A DNA stretch of 64,000 bases, taken from positions 1 through 64,000 of the forward strand of contig SHXF01000005.1 in assembly GCA_009693435.1 (NCBI GenBank), read 5' to 3'. A program made the translations under genes and the position numbers. Source of the DNA: Betaproteobacteria bacterium. Lineage in GTDB: Bacteria; Pseudomonadota; Gammaproteobacteria; Burkholderiales; SG8-39. Shown one piece after another: positions 33,817 to 42,326 of this stretch. Under the pieces are notes generated by a model, which did no database searches, was not told where the DNA came from, and worked only from the letters and a program-made list of their open reading frames with translations. Within the stretch, counting starts at the first letter, position 1. Every line of letters begins with the position of its first letter.

Positions 33817-34785
33817 TCAATTTGCAGCTATGCCCAGCCCCTTGATCAGCTTCCCGAATTTCGCGACGTCCGAGGCAATCATCGCGCCGAAGTTTTCGGG
33901 CGTGCTGCTTGCGGGATCGAATCCGAGACCTGACAGGCGGGTTCGAACGTCTGATGCGTTCACTGCCTTTACGGTTTCGGCATTGAGCAGGGCGATGGCG
34001 TCGCGGGGCGTGCCCGCTGGTGCCAGCAGGCCTATCCAGCCTTCGAATATAAAACCCGGAAGCGCGGATTCGGCAACGGTCGGCAGTTCCGGCAAGACTG
34101 CCCAGCGTTTGCTTCCTATAACCCCCAGGCCGCGCAACTTTCCGTTGCGGATGTGCGGCACCGCTGCAATGCCGTTGATCGCGACCGGCACTTCTCCGCT
34201 GATCTGCGCGGTCACCAGGGCGGCGAACCCCTTGTAGGGGACATGCACGATATCGACGCCGGCCAGATTCTTGAATAGCTCGAATGCAATGTGTGCCGCG
34301 CCGCCAACCCCGGAGGAACCGTAGCTGAGCTTGCCAGGTGTGGCTTTCGCAAGCGCGATGAACTCGGCTGCGGACGAAACCTGCACCGACGGATGCACGG
34401 CCAGCACAAGGTTATAGGTGCCAACCACGTTGATTGCTGCGAAATCCCTGACCGGATCCCAGCTGATTTTTTGCAGATGCGGCAGCATGGTATGTCCATC
34501 GGTAGTCATGAGGATGGTGTAGCCGTCCGGCGTAGACCTTGCCGTCGCTTCGGTGCCAATGCTTCCACCCGCGCCGCTGCGGTTCTCCACGACCAGCGGC
34601 TGTCCGATATTCGCGCCGATTTTCTGGGCAATTTCCCGGGCGATCGTGTCCAGTCCACCACCCGCGGGGAACGGCACGATCATGCGTATGGGTCTAGCCG
34701 GATAACCCTGAGCGATCCCTGACCCGCCGTGGGAGAGAATCGCTGCGCAGGAAACGAGCGTGGCTACAAGCGAGGCTGAACGCAT
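33817..34785 (-). CDS. TctC/Bug-family tripartite tricarboxylate receptor
   Basis: This 322-residue periplasmic receptor has a signal peptide ending near GIAQG. VPFPAGGGLDTIAR, VENRSGAGG and HVPYKGFAA are canonical. The start at 34785 is only nine bases after the stop of a Rieske oxygenase gene, with AGGTGA as ribosome site, so the receptor is in one operon with two oxygenases and may bind their aromatic substrate. A GTG at 34794 is an alternative start. Confidence 0.92.
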   Translation of the reverse strand: MRSASLVATLVSCAAILSHGGSGIAQGYPARPIRMIVPFPAGGGLDTIAREIAQKIGANIGQPLVVENRSGAGGSIGTEATARSTPDGYTILMTTDGHTMLPHLQKISWDPVRDFAAINVVGTYNLVLAVHPSVQVSSAAEFIALAKATPGKLSYGSSGVGGAAHIAFELFKNLAGVDIVHVPYKGFAALVTAQISGEVPVAINGIAAVPHIRNGKLRGLGVIGSKRWAVLPELPTVAESALPGFIFEGWIGLLAPAGTPRDAIALLNAETVKAVNASDVRTRLSGLGFDPASSTPENFGAMIASDVAKFGKLIKGLGIAAN

Positions 34786-34794
34786 GGCTGTCAC

Positions 34795-36057
34795 CTATGA
34801 AGTTCGCCGGTGTTCGGGCAGCAGTGGGGAGAAATCCTGCCAGGCAGTGCCGCGCGGCTTTTCGAATCGTTCGCTTTGCACCCGGTCGAAGTTCTCGCAT
34901 TCAATCCCGGTCGGCGCCTCGCCCGCGACCGCGGCGTCGGCGATGCGCAATAGCAGACGCCGCATTGCGATCACTGCCACGTCGATGTGGCTCAGACGTT
35001 CGCGCGTCCGGTCCATGATCAGCCCCTGTGATTCGTTCATCGCGTGGTCTTCGGTCACGATGCCCTCGATGCCGGACAGGTTGCGGGTTTTCTGCGCGAT
35101 GCGATCGATCAGGTAGTCGTTCCCGGCGTTACGCAACTTGCGATACTCCTTGTCGACCCAGTGTCCGCCCACGCCCACGCGACGCTCGACGTTGAGCGGG
35201 CCGCCTATCGGGCTGTAGAGCCACTGGATGTGCCAGGTGCTTTGGTCGTCGCGCGGCATCCAGAAATTCACCATGCGCTCGCCGGTCTTGAGATTGACGG
35301 GCGGCACCACGGTGCATGCGGGGGGAATGAAAGGGATGATGGTTACGACGTCGGTGGTCTCGTCCTTGTCCTGCTCCGAGATCAGCCGCATACCATATGC
35401 AGTGCTCTGGACAAAGGTGCGCGGCGACAGGTCATCGGAGGTCTGTGGACCGCTCTGGTCGATGATGCCCACCAGCGGCAGGCCGCGCTTGGTGATCGGC
35501 AGGCGCCGGTGCAGGATCGGCGCGTGCGCCATGTCCAGGCCGCCCTCGACCGCCTGCGCGAAATTGCACTCCTCAAGAATCTTGAATGCGTGCGAAGGCT
35601 GTTTCACCCAGCCGAACTCGCGAAACGGAGGTGTCTTGTCCGCGGGGCCCATGTAGGCCCAGACCGCGCCAGCGGATTCGCGCACCGGGTAGCTCTTCGT
35701 TCGCACCCGGTCCTTGTAGCCGTGGGTCGGCGCCTCGGTGGGCATATCCACGCACTTTCCCGCGACGTTGAATTTCCAGCCGTGATAGACGCAGCGCAGG
35801 CCGCCCTCTTCGTTGACCCCGAAGAACAAGGACACGCGGCGGTGCGGGCAGGATTCATCGAGCAGGCCGACACGGCCTTGGCTGTCGCGGAAGGCGACGA
35901 GATGTTCACCGAGGGCCTTGACGCGGACCGGCGGGCAGTCCGGCGCAGGCAATTCTTCGGACAGCAGCACCGGCAGCCAGAAGCGCCGGAACAGCGTGCC
36001 CATCGGCGTACCCGGCCCAACGCGGGTGAGCCGCTCGTTGTCTTCCTTGGTCAGCAT
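34795..36057 (-). CDS. Rieske aromatic ring-hydroxylating oxygenase, alpha subunit (phthalate dioxygenase-like)
   Basis: This 420-residue oxygenase is a one-component terminal oxygenase of the phthalate 4,5-dioxygenase type. The Rieske centre is C70-P-H72 and C89-x2-H92. The mononuclear iron site shows D175 and the histidines H178 and H183 in LDMAHAPILH, with the normal four-residue spacing. It needs an FMN/ferredoxin reductase, which is not in the window. Its neighbour upstream is a paralog separated by nine bases. Confidence 0.92.
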   Translation of the reverse strand: MLTKEDNERLTRVGPGTPMGTLFRRFWLPVLLSEELPAPDCPPVRVKALGEHLVAFRDSQGRVGLLDESCPHRRVSLFFGVNEEGGLRCVYHGWKFNVAGKCVDMPTEAPTHGYKDRVRTKSYPVRESAGAVWAYMGPADKTPPFREFGWVKQPSHAFKILEECNFAQAVEGGLDMAHAPILHRRLPITKRGLPLVGIIDQSGPQTSDDLSPRTFVQSTAYGMRLISEQDKDETTDVVTIIPFIPPACTVVPPVNLKTGERMVNFWMPRDDQSTWHIQWLYSPIGGPLNVERRVGVGGHWVDKEYRKLRNAGNDYLIDRIAQKTRNLSGIEGIVTEDHAMNESQGLIMDRTRERLSHIDVAVIAMRRLLLRIADAAVAGEAPTGIECENFDRVQSERFEKPRGTAWQDFSPLLPEHRRTS

Positions 36058-36066
36058 GAATCCTCC

Positions 36067-37341
36067 TTACGCCTTGCCAGAATTGTTTTCCGGTGGCGCG
36101 ATGCCCGCGTCCTCCGCGGGGCTGATCGTCTTCCAGGGCGTGGCGGCGGGCTTCAGGTAGTCGCGCCCGCCGATTTGCACATAGGGAATGAACGGATCCA
36201 GGCCGGGAAGCTCGCCGCCCGCGGCGCAGATTTCGAGCGCCTCCAGCAGTATGCGCCGCAGTTCCACGACCGGCAGGTCGGCCTCGAGCAGATGCTCCCT
36301 GCTGCGGTCCACCACCGGCCCCTGGATCTCGGCCAGCATGTGATCTTCGATGATGATGCCCTGCACGCCGTTGTAGGAGCGGGACTTCATCGCATCCCGG
36401 TCCTGAAGGTAGCGGTTGTCGATATTGCGCAGTTTGCGGAAACTCGTGTCCAGTCCTTCGAGGCCGCGGGTTCTCCGGTAACCCGGGTCGATCGGTTTGT
36501 CGGCGTTGTACAGATGTATGAAATGCCAGCAGCTCGTGTCATCGCGTGGCACGAAGGCGAAGCCGCGGCCGTCCCCCGAGTTGGCCACCGGCCAGACAAA
36601 CAGGAACGCGGGCATCACGAACGGCGTGATGCGTATGTAGTCCTGCCCGTCATTTGCGGGCTGCACCGCCACCGAGCGCAGGCCGTAGCCGGTGCGCTCG
36701 ACTTCCATCGTCGAGGATCCGAGTTCCGAGCGCACGATCTCGAGGAGTGACTTGCCGGCTTTGGCTTCGTCGTCTTTGAGCGTGCGGTGAATCGGTGTGT
36801 GGACCGTGTCGAGATCACGCTCCATGCCTTGCAGGAAATTGGCTTCGTGCAGAACCTTCCATACGCCGCGGTGCGCAGGCGGTACCGCCATCCATCCGAA
36901 CTCGCGGAATGGCGGCATTGTGGCCGCGGGACCCATGTACGCCCAGACTGCACCGCCCGCTTCGCGCGTCGGGTACGCCGTAGTGACAATCTGAGGCTTG
37001 GCATTCGCTGGGCCGGTGTAGTTGGGCATGTCCACGCAGGCGCCGTTCAGGTCGAACTTCCAGCCGTGAAAAATGCAGCGCAGTCCTCCCTGCTCATTGC
37101 GGCCGAACGACAGCGAGGCGCCGCGGTGCGGGCAGGCATCGTGCAACAGGCCGACGCGGCCCTGCGTGTCGCGAAAAGCGACCAGGTCCTCGCACAGGAT
37201 GCGCACCGGCACCGGCGCACAGTCGGGCGCGGGCAATTCCTCCGACAGCAGTACCGGCAGCCAGTAGCGCCGGAACAGGTTACCCATCGGGGTTCCCGGA
37301 CCGACCCGGGTGAGTCGTTCGTTTTGGTCCGTGGTCAGCAT
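36067..37341 (-). CDS. Second Rieske aromatic ring-hydroxylating oxygenase, alpha subunit
   Basis: This 424-residue protein is a close paralog of the downstream gene with nearly the same N-terminus (MLT..NERLTRVGPGTPMG). Rieske ligands C70, H72, C89 and H92 are conserved. The iron histidines are H181 and H185 in LDTVHTPIH, spaced by three residues and not the usual four. A GGGAG ribosome site precedes the start at 37341. A 5' extension to 37392 is not supported. Two different alpha subunits may act separately on related substrates or one may have changed function. Confidence 0.9.
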   Translation of the reverse strand: MLTTDQNERLTRVGPGTPMGNLFRRYWLPVLLSEELPAPDCAPVPVRILCEDLVAFRDTQGRVGLLHDACPHRGASLSFGRNEQGGLRCIFHGWKFDLNGACVDMPNYTGPANAKPQIVTTAYPTREAGGAVWAYMGPAATMPPFREFGWMAVPPAHRGVWKVLHEANFLQGMERDLDTVHTPIHRTLKDDEAKAGKSLLEIVRSELGSSTMEVERTGYGLRSVAVQPANDGQDYIRITPFVMPAFLFVWPVANSGDGRGFAFVPRDDTSCWHFIHLYNADKPIDPGYRRTRGLEGLDTSFRKLRNIDNRYLQDRDAMKSRSYNGVQGIIIEDHMLAEIQGPVVDRSREHLLEADLPVVELRRILLEALEICAAGGELPGLDPFIPYVQIGGRDYLKPAATPWKTISPAEDAGIAPPENNSGKA

Positions 37342-37417
37342 GGTGACCGTTTCTCCCTTCCTGCTCCTGGCTGGGAGAGCGCAGCGTGGCACGCTGCTTC
37401 AAATATGACTCGGGTGC

Positions 37418-37693
37418 TCACAATTCGAGCACCGAACCAAGCCGCCGGGCAGCACCAAGAGCATTTCCGCTGGCGACGAGGCTATGAGCGTCAAGCGCAG
37501 CCTGCAGCAGCTTTCCCAGATTCTCGGCCCTGGTTTCCAGCAGATCTGCCTCAACTTGCCGGATCAGGTCATCGAGTTCTGCCTCGCGATAGATGCACTG
37601 CTCGGGTTCTGGAGACATCTCCAGCATGGCAACCAATTCCCGGAGGGTGCTTTCGGCGTAGTTCATGACAGGAGACGATCGATTTGGATCCAT
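37418..37693 (-). CDS. Small hypothetical protein
   Basis: This 91-residue acidic, helical protein begins after a strong GGAGG ribosome site, four bases before the ATG at 37693. I do not recognise a family. It lies 76 bases upstream of the Rieske pair on the same strand and may be their first gene. No transmembrane segment or signal peptide is visible. Confidence 0.55.
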   Translation of the reverse strand: MDPNRSSPVMNYAESTLRELVAMLEMSPEPEQCIYREAELDDLIRQVEADLLETRAENLGKLLQAALDAHSLVASGNALGAARRLGSVLEL

Positions 37694-37996
37694 TGTTCCT
37701 CCGACGATATCAGGGAATTATCCTCCACTTGTTGCGTCAGGCCGTGCCAAAGGTGTTCCGGATTCCCGATTCTGTCGAAAATGAAAGCTCTCGAAGCGCT
37801 CAATGCCTGCCGCTTCAATGCTGATGGTGGGCCGGACGGGAATGCCGTCGCAGTTACAGGGGCGGATGATCCGAGTGCGGCAACGACACGGTTTGCGTCA
37901 CCCGCAACGGCCCGAACCATCGCCGCCAGCCAAGGCATAATGCGGGCGGCATCGAGAAAGCGACGCGGTTCAATCGAAGTGGGGAGGGACAAACAG
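37694..37996. other. Divergent intergenic region, no gene seen
   Basis: About 300 bases separate the divergent small hypothetical gene and the TRAP receptor gene. Open frames here lack motifs and a start with a ribosome site. Control of the Rieske operon and of the TRAP block is likely located here. Confidence 0.5.
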
Positions 37997-39064
37997 ATGG
38001 CTGATACAAAATTGACTGACGAATTTTTCACCAGCCGGGGACGGCGCGGCGTTATGTGCGGAGCGCGCAGGATGCTGCGGCGCGCTTTGCTCGGCGTGGT
38101 GCTGGTTTCATTGCCGCTGGCGGCGACGGCGCAGACCGTGCTGAAATTCGCCGTGACCATACCGCCTGCGAATCCCATGGTGGCGGAATTGTTCCAGGTC
38201 TGGGCGAAGAAAGTGGCCGATGCTTCCGGCGGCGAAGTCACCGTTCAGGTGTTCGCCGGACCCACGCTCGCCAATCCCGGCAACGTCTGGGAACGCACGG
38301 TGAACGGGGTCGCGGACATCGGCTTCGGCATTCACGGCGCGGTCGGCGTGCCCTTTCCAAAGACCGTGGTCACCAGTCTGCCTTTCATGGTAGATGACCT
38401 GCCGAGCGGTTCGGTCGCATTATGGCGCTTGTATGCCAACGGCCTGATCGCCGATGAGCACAAGGATGTAAAGGTGCTGGCGCTGGTGACTTCGCCCGCT
38501 CAGGGCATCAGTTCCAAGAAGGCGATCAACACGCTCGCCGACTTGAAGGGTGTGAAAATCCGCTCTGCCGATCGCATCGTTGCCGACATCGCAACCGCGC
38601 TGGGTGCCACGCCGATCTCGGTGCCGGCCCCGGAGACATACCAGGCGCTCAGTTCCGGCGTGGTGACGGCGTCATTTGCCGGCTGGACGCTGATCAGCAC
38701 CTTCAAGCTGTTCGAGCAGGTCAACAACCACCTCGAAAGCGCGCTGGGTTCGCCCCCTGGATTCATCGTCATGAACCGGCAGTCCTACGACAAGCTTTCG
38801 CCCCGTGGCAAGGCGGCCATCGATCAGAATTCGGGGGAAGTCTATTCGCTTGCCTTTGGCGAGTGGTTCCAGAAGAACGCGGCGCAGGGACGCGAAATGG
38901 TGAAGAAGATCCCCAGCCAGAATATCTACTCGCTGAACCCGCAGGAACTGGAGCGCTGGAAGCAGGTCACCGCGCCCATCATCAAGGGCTGGATGGACCG
39001 CACGCCGGGCGGCGACAAGGTGGTCGAAACGTATCGCGCCGAACTGAAGAAACTGGGCAAGTAG
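37997..39064 (+). CDS. TRAP transporter solute-binding protein (DctP family)
   Basis: This 355-residue periplasmic receptor of a TRAP transporter has an N-terminal stretch with a signal peptide ending near TAAQT at about residue 46, then VLKFAVTIPPANPM and the ADLKGVKIRSADRIVADI segment that bears the carboxylate-binding arginine. The start at 37997 has a GGGAGG ribosome site; the ATG at 38054 would give a more typical signal length. The fused DctQM permease follows after 31 bases, so the system is complete. Confidence 0.92.
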   Translation: MADTKLTDEFFTSRGRRGVMCGARRMLRRALLGVVLVSLPLAATAQTVLKFAVTIPPANPMVAELFQVWAKKVADASGGEVTVQVFAGPTLANPGNVWERTVNGVADIGFGIHGAVGVPFPKTVVTSLPFMVDDLPSGSVALWRLYANGLIADEHKDVKVLALVTSPAQGISSKKAINTLADLKGVKIRSADRIVADIATALGATPISVPAPETYQALSSGVVTASFAGWTLISTFKLFEQVNNHLESALGSPPGFIVMNRQSYDKLSPRGKAAIDQNSGEVYSLAFGEWFQKNAAQGREMVKKIPSQNIYSLNPQELERWKQVTAPIIKGWMDRTPGGDKVVETYRAELKKLGK

Positions 39065-39095
39065 CCGTTCGCCGGCTCGGAGGGGAACTGTCGTA

Positions 39096-41039
39096 ATGCA
39101 GCCGGCGGGGCTTGCCCGGGCGGATGCGGTTTCGATCGCGCTGACGCAGCGCATCGCCTTCGCCGGCGTGATGGGCATGCTGATCATCGGCATTCTCACC
39201 ACCATAGACGTGGTGATACTGCGGGCGCTGTTCAACGCGCCCATCCCCGGTTCAAACGAGTTTCTCAACACGATTTTCGCGGTGGCCATCGCGGCCGTGC
39301 TGGCGAGCGGGCTGGCGCAGCGTGCCACGCTCGAAATCGACATACTGCAGAAACGACTGGGCGATCGCGCCACCGGCTGGTTGCGGGCAATAGGCAACGG
39401 ATTGTTTCTGGCGGCGCTGGTGCTGATAGCGTGGCGCGTGGCCGTGCACAGCTGGGACGCCTACCTGCGCAATCTGTCCACGGTGATCCTGCAGTGGAAG
39501 ACCTGGCCTTTTCTGTGGACCATCACGGCGCTGTTCTTCATCTGCGTGCCGGTGCAGTTCATTGTGTTCTGCTCCTCGGTGGCCACGGCGCTGAAGGGCG
39601 GATTCGCGGGGCGGGCGGGACCCGAGGCTGCCGGCAGCGTCTGGAATATGACCTTTGTCATCCTTGCCGCGATTGTCGTGGCAGCCGCGGTGATCTATTT
39701 CGGCATCGGCTGGAGCCAGGCAACGCTGTCGCGACACGGCATCGGTCTGGCGATCTTCTTTTTCTTTCTGCTGTGGGCCCTGATTCTGTTGTTCGTGCCG
39801 CTGGCGGCGGCTTTGGCGCTCTCCGGTCTTCTTGGTACCGCCGCACTGATGGGGTTTTCGCAGGCGTTCAGCGTGCTTGGATCGGAAACCGTCGGGCTCA
39901 TCACCAATGCCGATCTGGCGGTCATTCCGCTATTCCTCATCATGGGCGGCTTTGCCACGGCAGGTGGCCTGTCTTCGGACATCTACCGCCTCGCGCACGC
40001 GCTGTTCGGTTTTCAGCGCGGCGGCCTGGCGCTGGCCACGATCGGCGGCTGCGCGGGGTTCGGTGCGCTCACGGGCTCGTCGCTTGCCACCGTCGCCACC
40101 ATAGGCAGCGTTGCGTTGCCCGAGATGAAAGCACGCGGCTACTCTCCTGAACTGAGCACGGGCTGCATTGCGGCCGGCGGGACGCTCGGCCAGCTGGTGC
40201 CGCCCTCGACGGCGATCGTCATCTACGCGCTGCTGGTGGAGCAGTCGATCGGGCGCCTGTACATCGCGGTGCTGATTCCAGCGCTGATGACGGCGCTGTT
40301 CTACATGCTGGCGGTCGGAGTCACCGTATGGCTGAAGCCGGAATCGGCGCCGGGCCGGGACAAGTTCGACATGGCGGAACTGCTGGCCGCGCTGAAGGGT
40401 TGCATTGGCGTATTCCTGATGTTCGGCGCGGTGATCGGCGGCATATATACCGGCATCTTCACCGCGACCGAAGCCGCGGCTGTAGGCGCGGTGATCGCGT
40501 TCGTCATTGCCTGGTGGCGCGGCAAGCTCGGGCGCGGCGCGCTGTGGAGCGTAGTCAGCGAAACCACCCGTTCCACGGCGATGCTCTACTTCGTCATCAT
40601 CGGCGCCATGGCGATTTCGTTCTTCATGGGCACTTCCGGACTGCCGGCCTGGCTCACCGAAGGGCTCACCGGTTCCGGCCTGCCGCGGCTTGCCATCATC
40701 ATCCTGCTGGTGATCGTCTACATCATCCTTGGCTGCGTCATGGATTCGTTCACCATCATGATCATCACCGCGCCGCTGGTTGCGTCGGTAATCGTGATCC
40801 TGGGCTACGACCCCATCTGGTGGGGAATCATGATGGTGGTGCTGGTCGAGATGGGCGTGGTGACGCCGCCGTTCGGCCTGAATCTTTTCGTCATGAAAAG
40901 CATGGTGCCGGATGTGCCGCTTACCGCGATATTCCGCGGCGTCATGCCGTTCGTCATCGCCGATACGATCAAGGTGATATTGCTGATCGCGTTCCCCGCG
41001 CTGGTGCTGTGGCTGCCCAGCGTCGCCTTCAACCGATAG
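39096..41039 (+). CDS. Fused TRAP transporter permease (DctQM)
   Basis: This 647-residue inner-membrane protein joins the small DctQ subunit (about residues 1-200, four membrane segments) and the large DctM subunit (about 215-645, twelve segments by pattern). The DctM part contains AGGTLGQLVPPSTAIVIYALL and VEMGVVTPPFGLNLF, both family hallmarks. TRAP systems import organic acids with sodium. It lies between its receptor and a crotonase-fold gene, and the block continues with a CoA ligase. Confidence 0.94.
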   Translation: MQPAGLARADAVSIALTQRIAFAGVMGMLIIGILTTIDVVILRALFNAPIPGSNEFLNTIFAVAIAAVLASGLAQRATLEIDILQKRLGDRATGWLRAIGNGLFLAALVLIAWRVAVHSWDAYLRNLSTVILQWKTWPFLWTITALFFICVPVQFIVFCSSVATALKGGFAGRAGPEAAGSVWNMTFVILAAIVVAAAVIYFGIGWSQATLSRHGIGLAIFFFFLLWALILLFVPLAAALALSGLLGTAALMGFSQAFSVLGSETVGLITNADLAVIPLFLIMGGFATAGGLSSDIYRLAHALFGFQRGGLALATIGGCAGFGALTGSSLATVATIGSVALPEMKARGYSPELSTGCIAAGGTLGQLVPPSTAIVIYALLVEQSIGRLYIAVLIPALMTALFYMLAVGVTVWLKPESAPGRDKFDMAELLAALKGCIGVFLMFGAVIGGIYTGIFTATEAAAVGAVIAFVIAWWRGKLGRGALWSVVSETTRSTAMLYFVIIGAMAISFFMGTSGLPAWLTEGLTGSGLPRLAIIILLVIVYIILGCVMDSFTIMIITAPLVASVIVILGYDPIWWGIMMVVLVEMGVVTPPFGLNLFVMKSMVPDVPLTAIFRGVMPFVIADTIKVILLIAFPALVLWLPSVAFNR

Positions 41040-41047
41040 GATCAACT

Positions 41048-41065
41048 ATGAAAAAGCAATCATGA
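41048..41065 (+). other. Five-codon leader frame overlapping the crotonase start
   Basis: ATGAAAAAGCAATCATGA encodes MKKQS and ends in a TGA that overlaps the ATG of the next gene (ATGA). An AGGAT lies six bases upstream of this mini-frame, whereas the crotonase ATG at 41062 has no good ribosome site of its own. Translation of the leader could bring ribosomes to the gene. Confidence 0.4.
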
Positions 41066-41970
41066 GCACGGCAGAACCGCCCGCCGCGAAACACGAATAC
41101 AAATACGAATACATCGGCTACGAAGTCGATTCCGACAATCTCGCGACGATCACCTTGAACAAGCCGGACACGATGAACGCCCTGTCCTGGCCGATGATGG
41201 AGGAACTCAAGGCCGCGCTGAAACGCGCCGAGCGCGACCCGAACGCGCACGTCATTATCCTAAAAGGGGCGGGGCGCTGTTTTTCAGTGGGCTACGATTT
41301 TCAGGAGACGCCGCCGGACAAGGTGGGCCGCGGCATCGGCCCCGCGGACGGTAGCCACGAACCGCGCGGCGTGCCCGAGTACGGCCGCGGCATCTGGAAC
41401 AGTCGCGCGCACGTGCAGGGCCACATCGAGTACGAACGGGTCATCTGGGAATTATGGAAACCGGTGATCGCGCAGGTGCACGGCTATGCGCTTGCCGGCG
41501 CAAGCACCGTGGCGCTGGCCTGCGACCTGACGATGATGTCGGACGACGCGAAGATCGGCTATCCGCCGACCCGCTGGCTCGCCCCCGGTGACAACGTCGC
41601 CATCTACTGTTTCGTTGCCGGGCTGAAGAAGTCCAAGGAGATGATGTTCGGGCGCATGTTCAGCGGCAAGGAAGCGGCTGCGATGAACATGATCAATTAC
41701 AGCTTTCCCGAGGAGAAACTCGAGGAAGAGACCCGCGCCATCGCCAAGCGCATCGCCACCATCCCGGCTGAATTGCTGATGCTCAACAAATCGGTTTGCA
41801 ACCGCGTGTGGGAGCAGATCGGCATCAAGACGGCGATGGAAATGGGCGGTGAATTCGACAGCCTGGCGCACCTCGCCGACACCGGCCGCCCGATTCGCGA
41901 AGCGATACAGAAGCACGGCTCGCTGTCGAAGGCGCTGAAGGAACTGAACGAGCCTTGGGGCGGGGTGTAG
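41062..41970 (+). CDS. Crotonase-fold protein lacking both hydratase glutamates
   Basis: This 302-residue protein has the enoyl-CoA hydratase fold: the FSVGYDFQE CoA loop and HGYALAGASTVALACD at the oxyanion hole. The two catalytic positions are T149 and P169 where hydratases have glutamate, so the reaction is not ordinary hydration. A charged 24-residue N-terminal extension and an insert around residues 80-120 are unusual. It lies directly after the TRAP permease and before a CoA ligase. Confidence 0.85.
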   Translation: MSTAEPPAAKHEYKYEYIGYEVDSDNLATITLNKPDTMNALSWPMMEELKAALKRAERDPNAHVIILKGAGRCFSVGYDFQETPPDKVGRGIGPADGSHEPRGVPEYGRGIWNSRAHVQGHIEYERVIWELWKPVIAQVHGYALAGASTVALACDLTMMSDDAKIGYPPTRWLAPGDNVAIYCFVAGLKKSKEMMFGRMFSGKEAAAMNMINYSFPEEKLEEETRAIAKRIATIPAELLMLNKSVCNRVWEQIGIKTAMEMGGEFDSLAHLADTGRPIREAIQKHGSLSKALKELNEPWGGV

Positions 41971-41998
41971 CGGTCGCGTGGATTTCCCTCACCCCCCA

Positions 41999-42021
41999 CC
42001 CCTCTCCCGGGGGGAGAGGGG
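41999..42021. repeat. Hairpin of the CCCCTCTCCC type
   Basis: CCCCTCTCCC and GGGAGAGGGG form a ten-base-pair stem. Related hairpins lie at the end of the following array and at 49203-49225. Elements of this kind are common between genes in beta- and gammaproteobacteria. It may stop transcription after the crotonase gene. Confidence 0.75.
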
Positions 42022-42067
42022 AGACAACAGAAGGAATGATTTACCGTTGCTGTGCTGCCGGGAGAAT

Positions 42068-42291
42068 ATTGATTTGCCTCCCTCTGTCTCCGGGATAGGA
42101 TTGATTTACATCCGTCTGCCTCCGGGAGAGGATTGATCTACATCCGTCTGCCTCCGGGAGAGGATTGATCTACATCCCTCTGCCTCCGGGAGAGGATTGA
42201 TTTACGTCCCCCTGCCACGGGGAGAGGATTGGTTTACATCCCTCTGTCTCCGGGAGAGGATTGATTTACATCCCTCTCCCTCCGGGAGAGG
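42068..42291. repeat. Seven tandem copies of a 32-bp repeat
   Basis: Units start every 32 bases from 42068 and share the form ATTGATTTACATCC, then CTCTGCCTCCGGGAGAGG. Unit 5 (42196) is the most divergent. There are no spacers, so it is not a CRISPR array. Part of each unit (CCTCCGGGAGAGG) resembles the hairpin at 41999, suggesting growth by slippage from an intergenic hairpin. It fills the space before the CoA ligase. Confidence 0.92.
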
Positions 42292-42326
42292 GACTGAGGG
42301 TGAGGGAAGCATCACCAGGTGCACAA

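Noticed and set aside
37663..38241. 192-residue open frame upstream of the TRAP receptor
   Set aside because: It overlaps the receptor gene on the opposite strand, has no ribosome site and no motif.
42068..42291. Possible CRISPR array because of regular 32-bp repeats
   Set aside because: The copies are directly joined with no variable spacers, and no cas gene is present.
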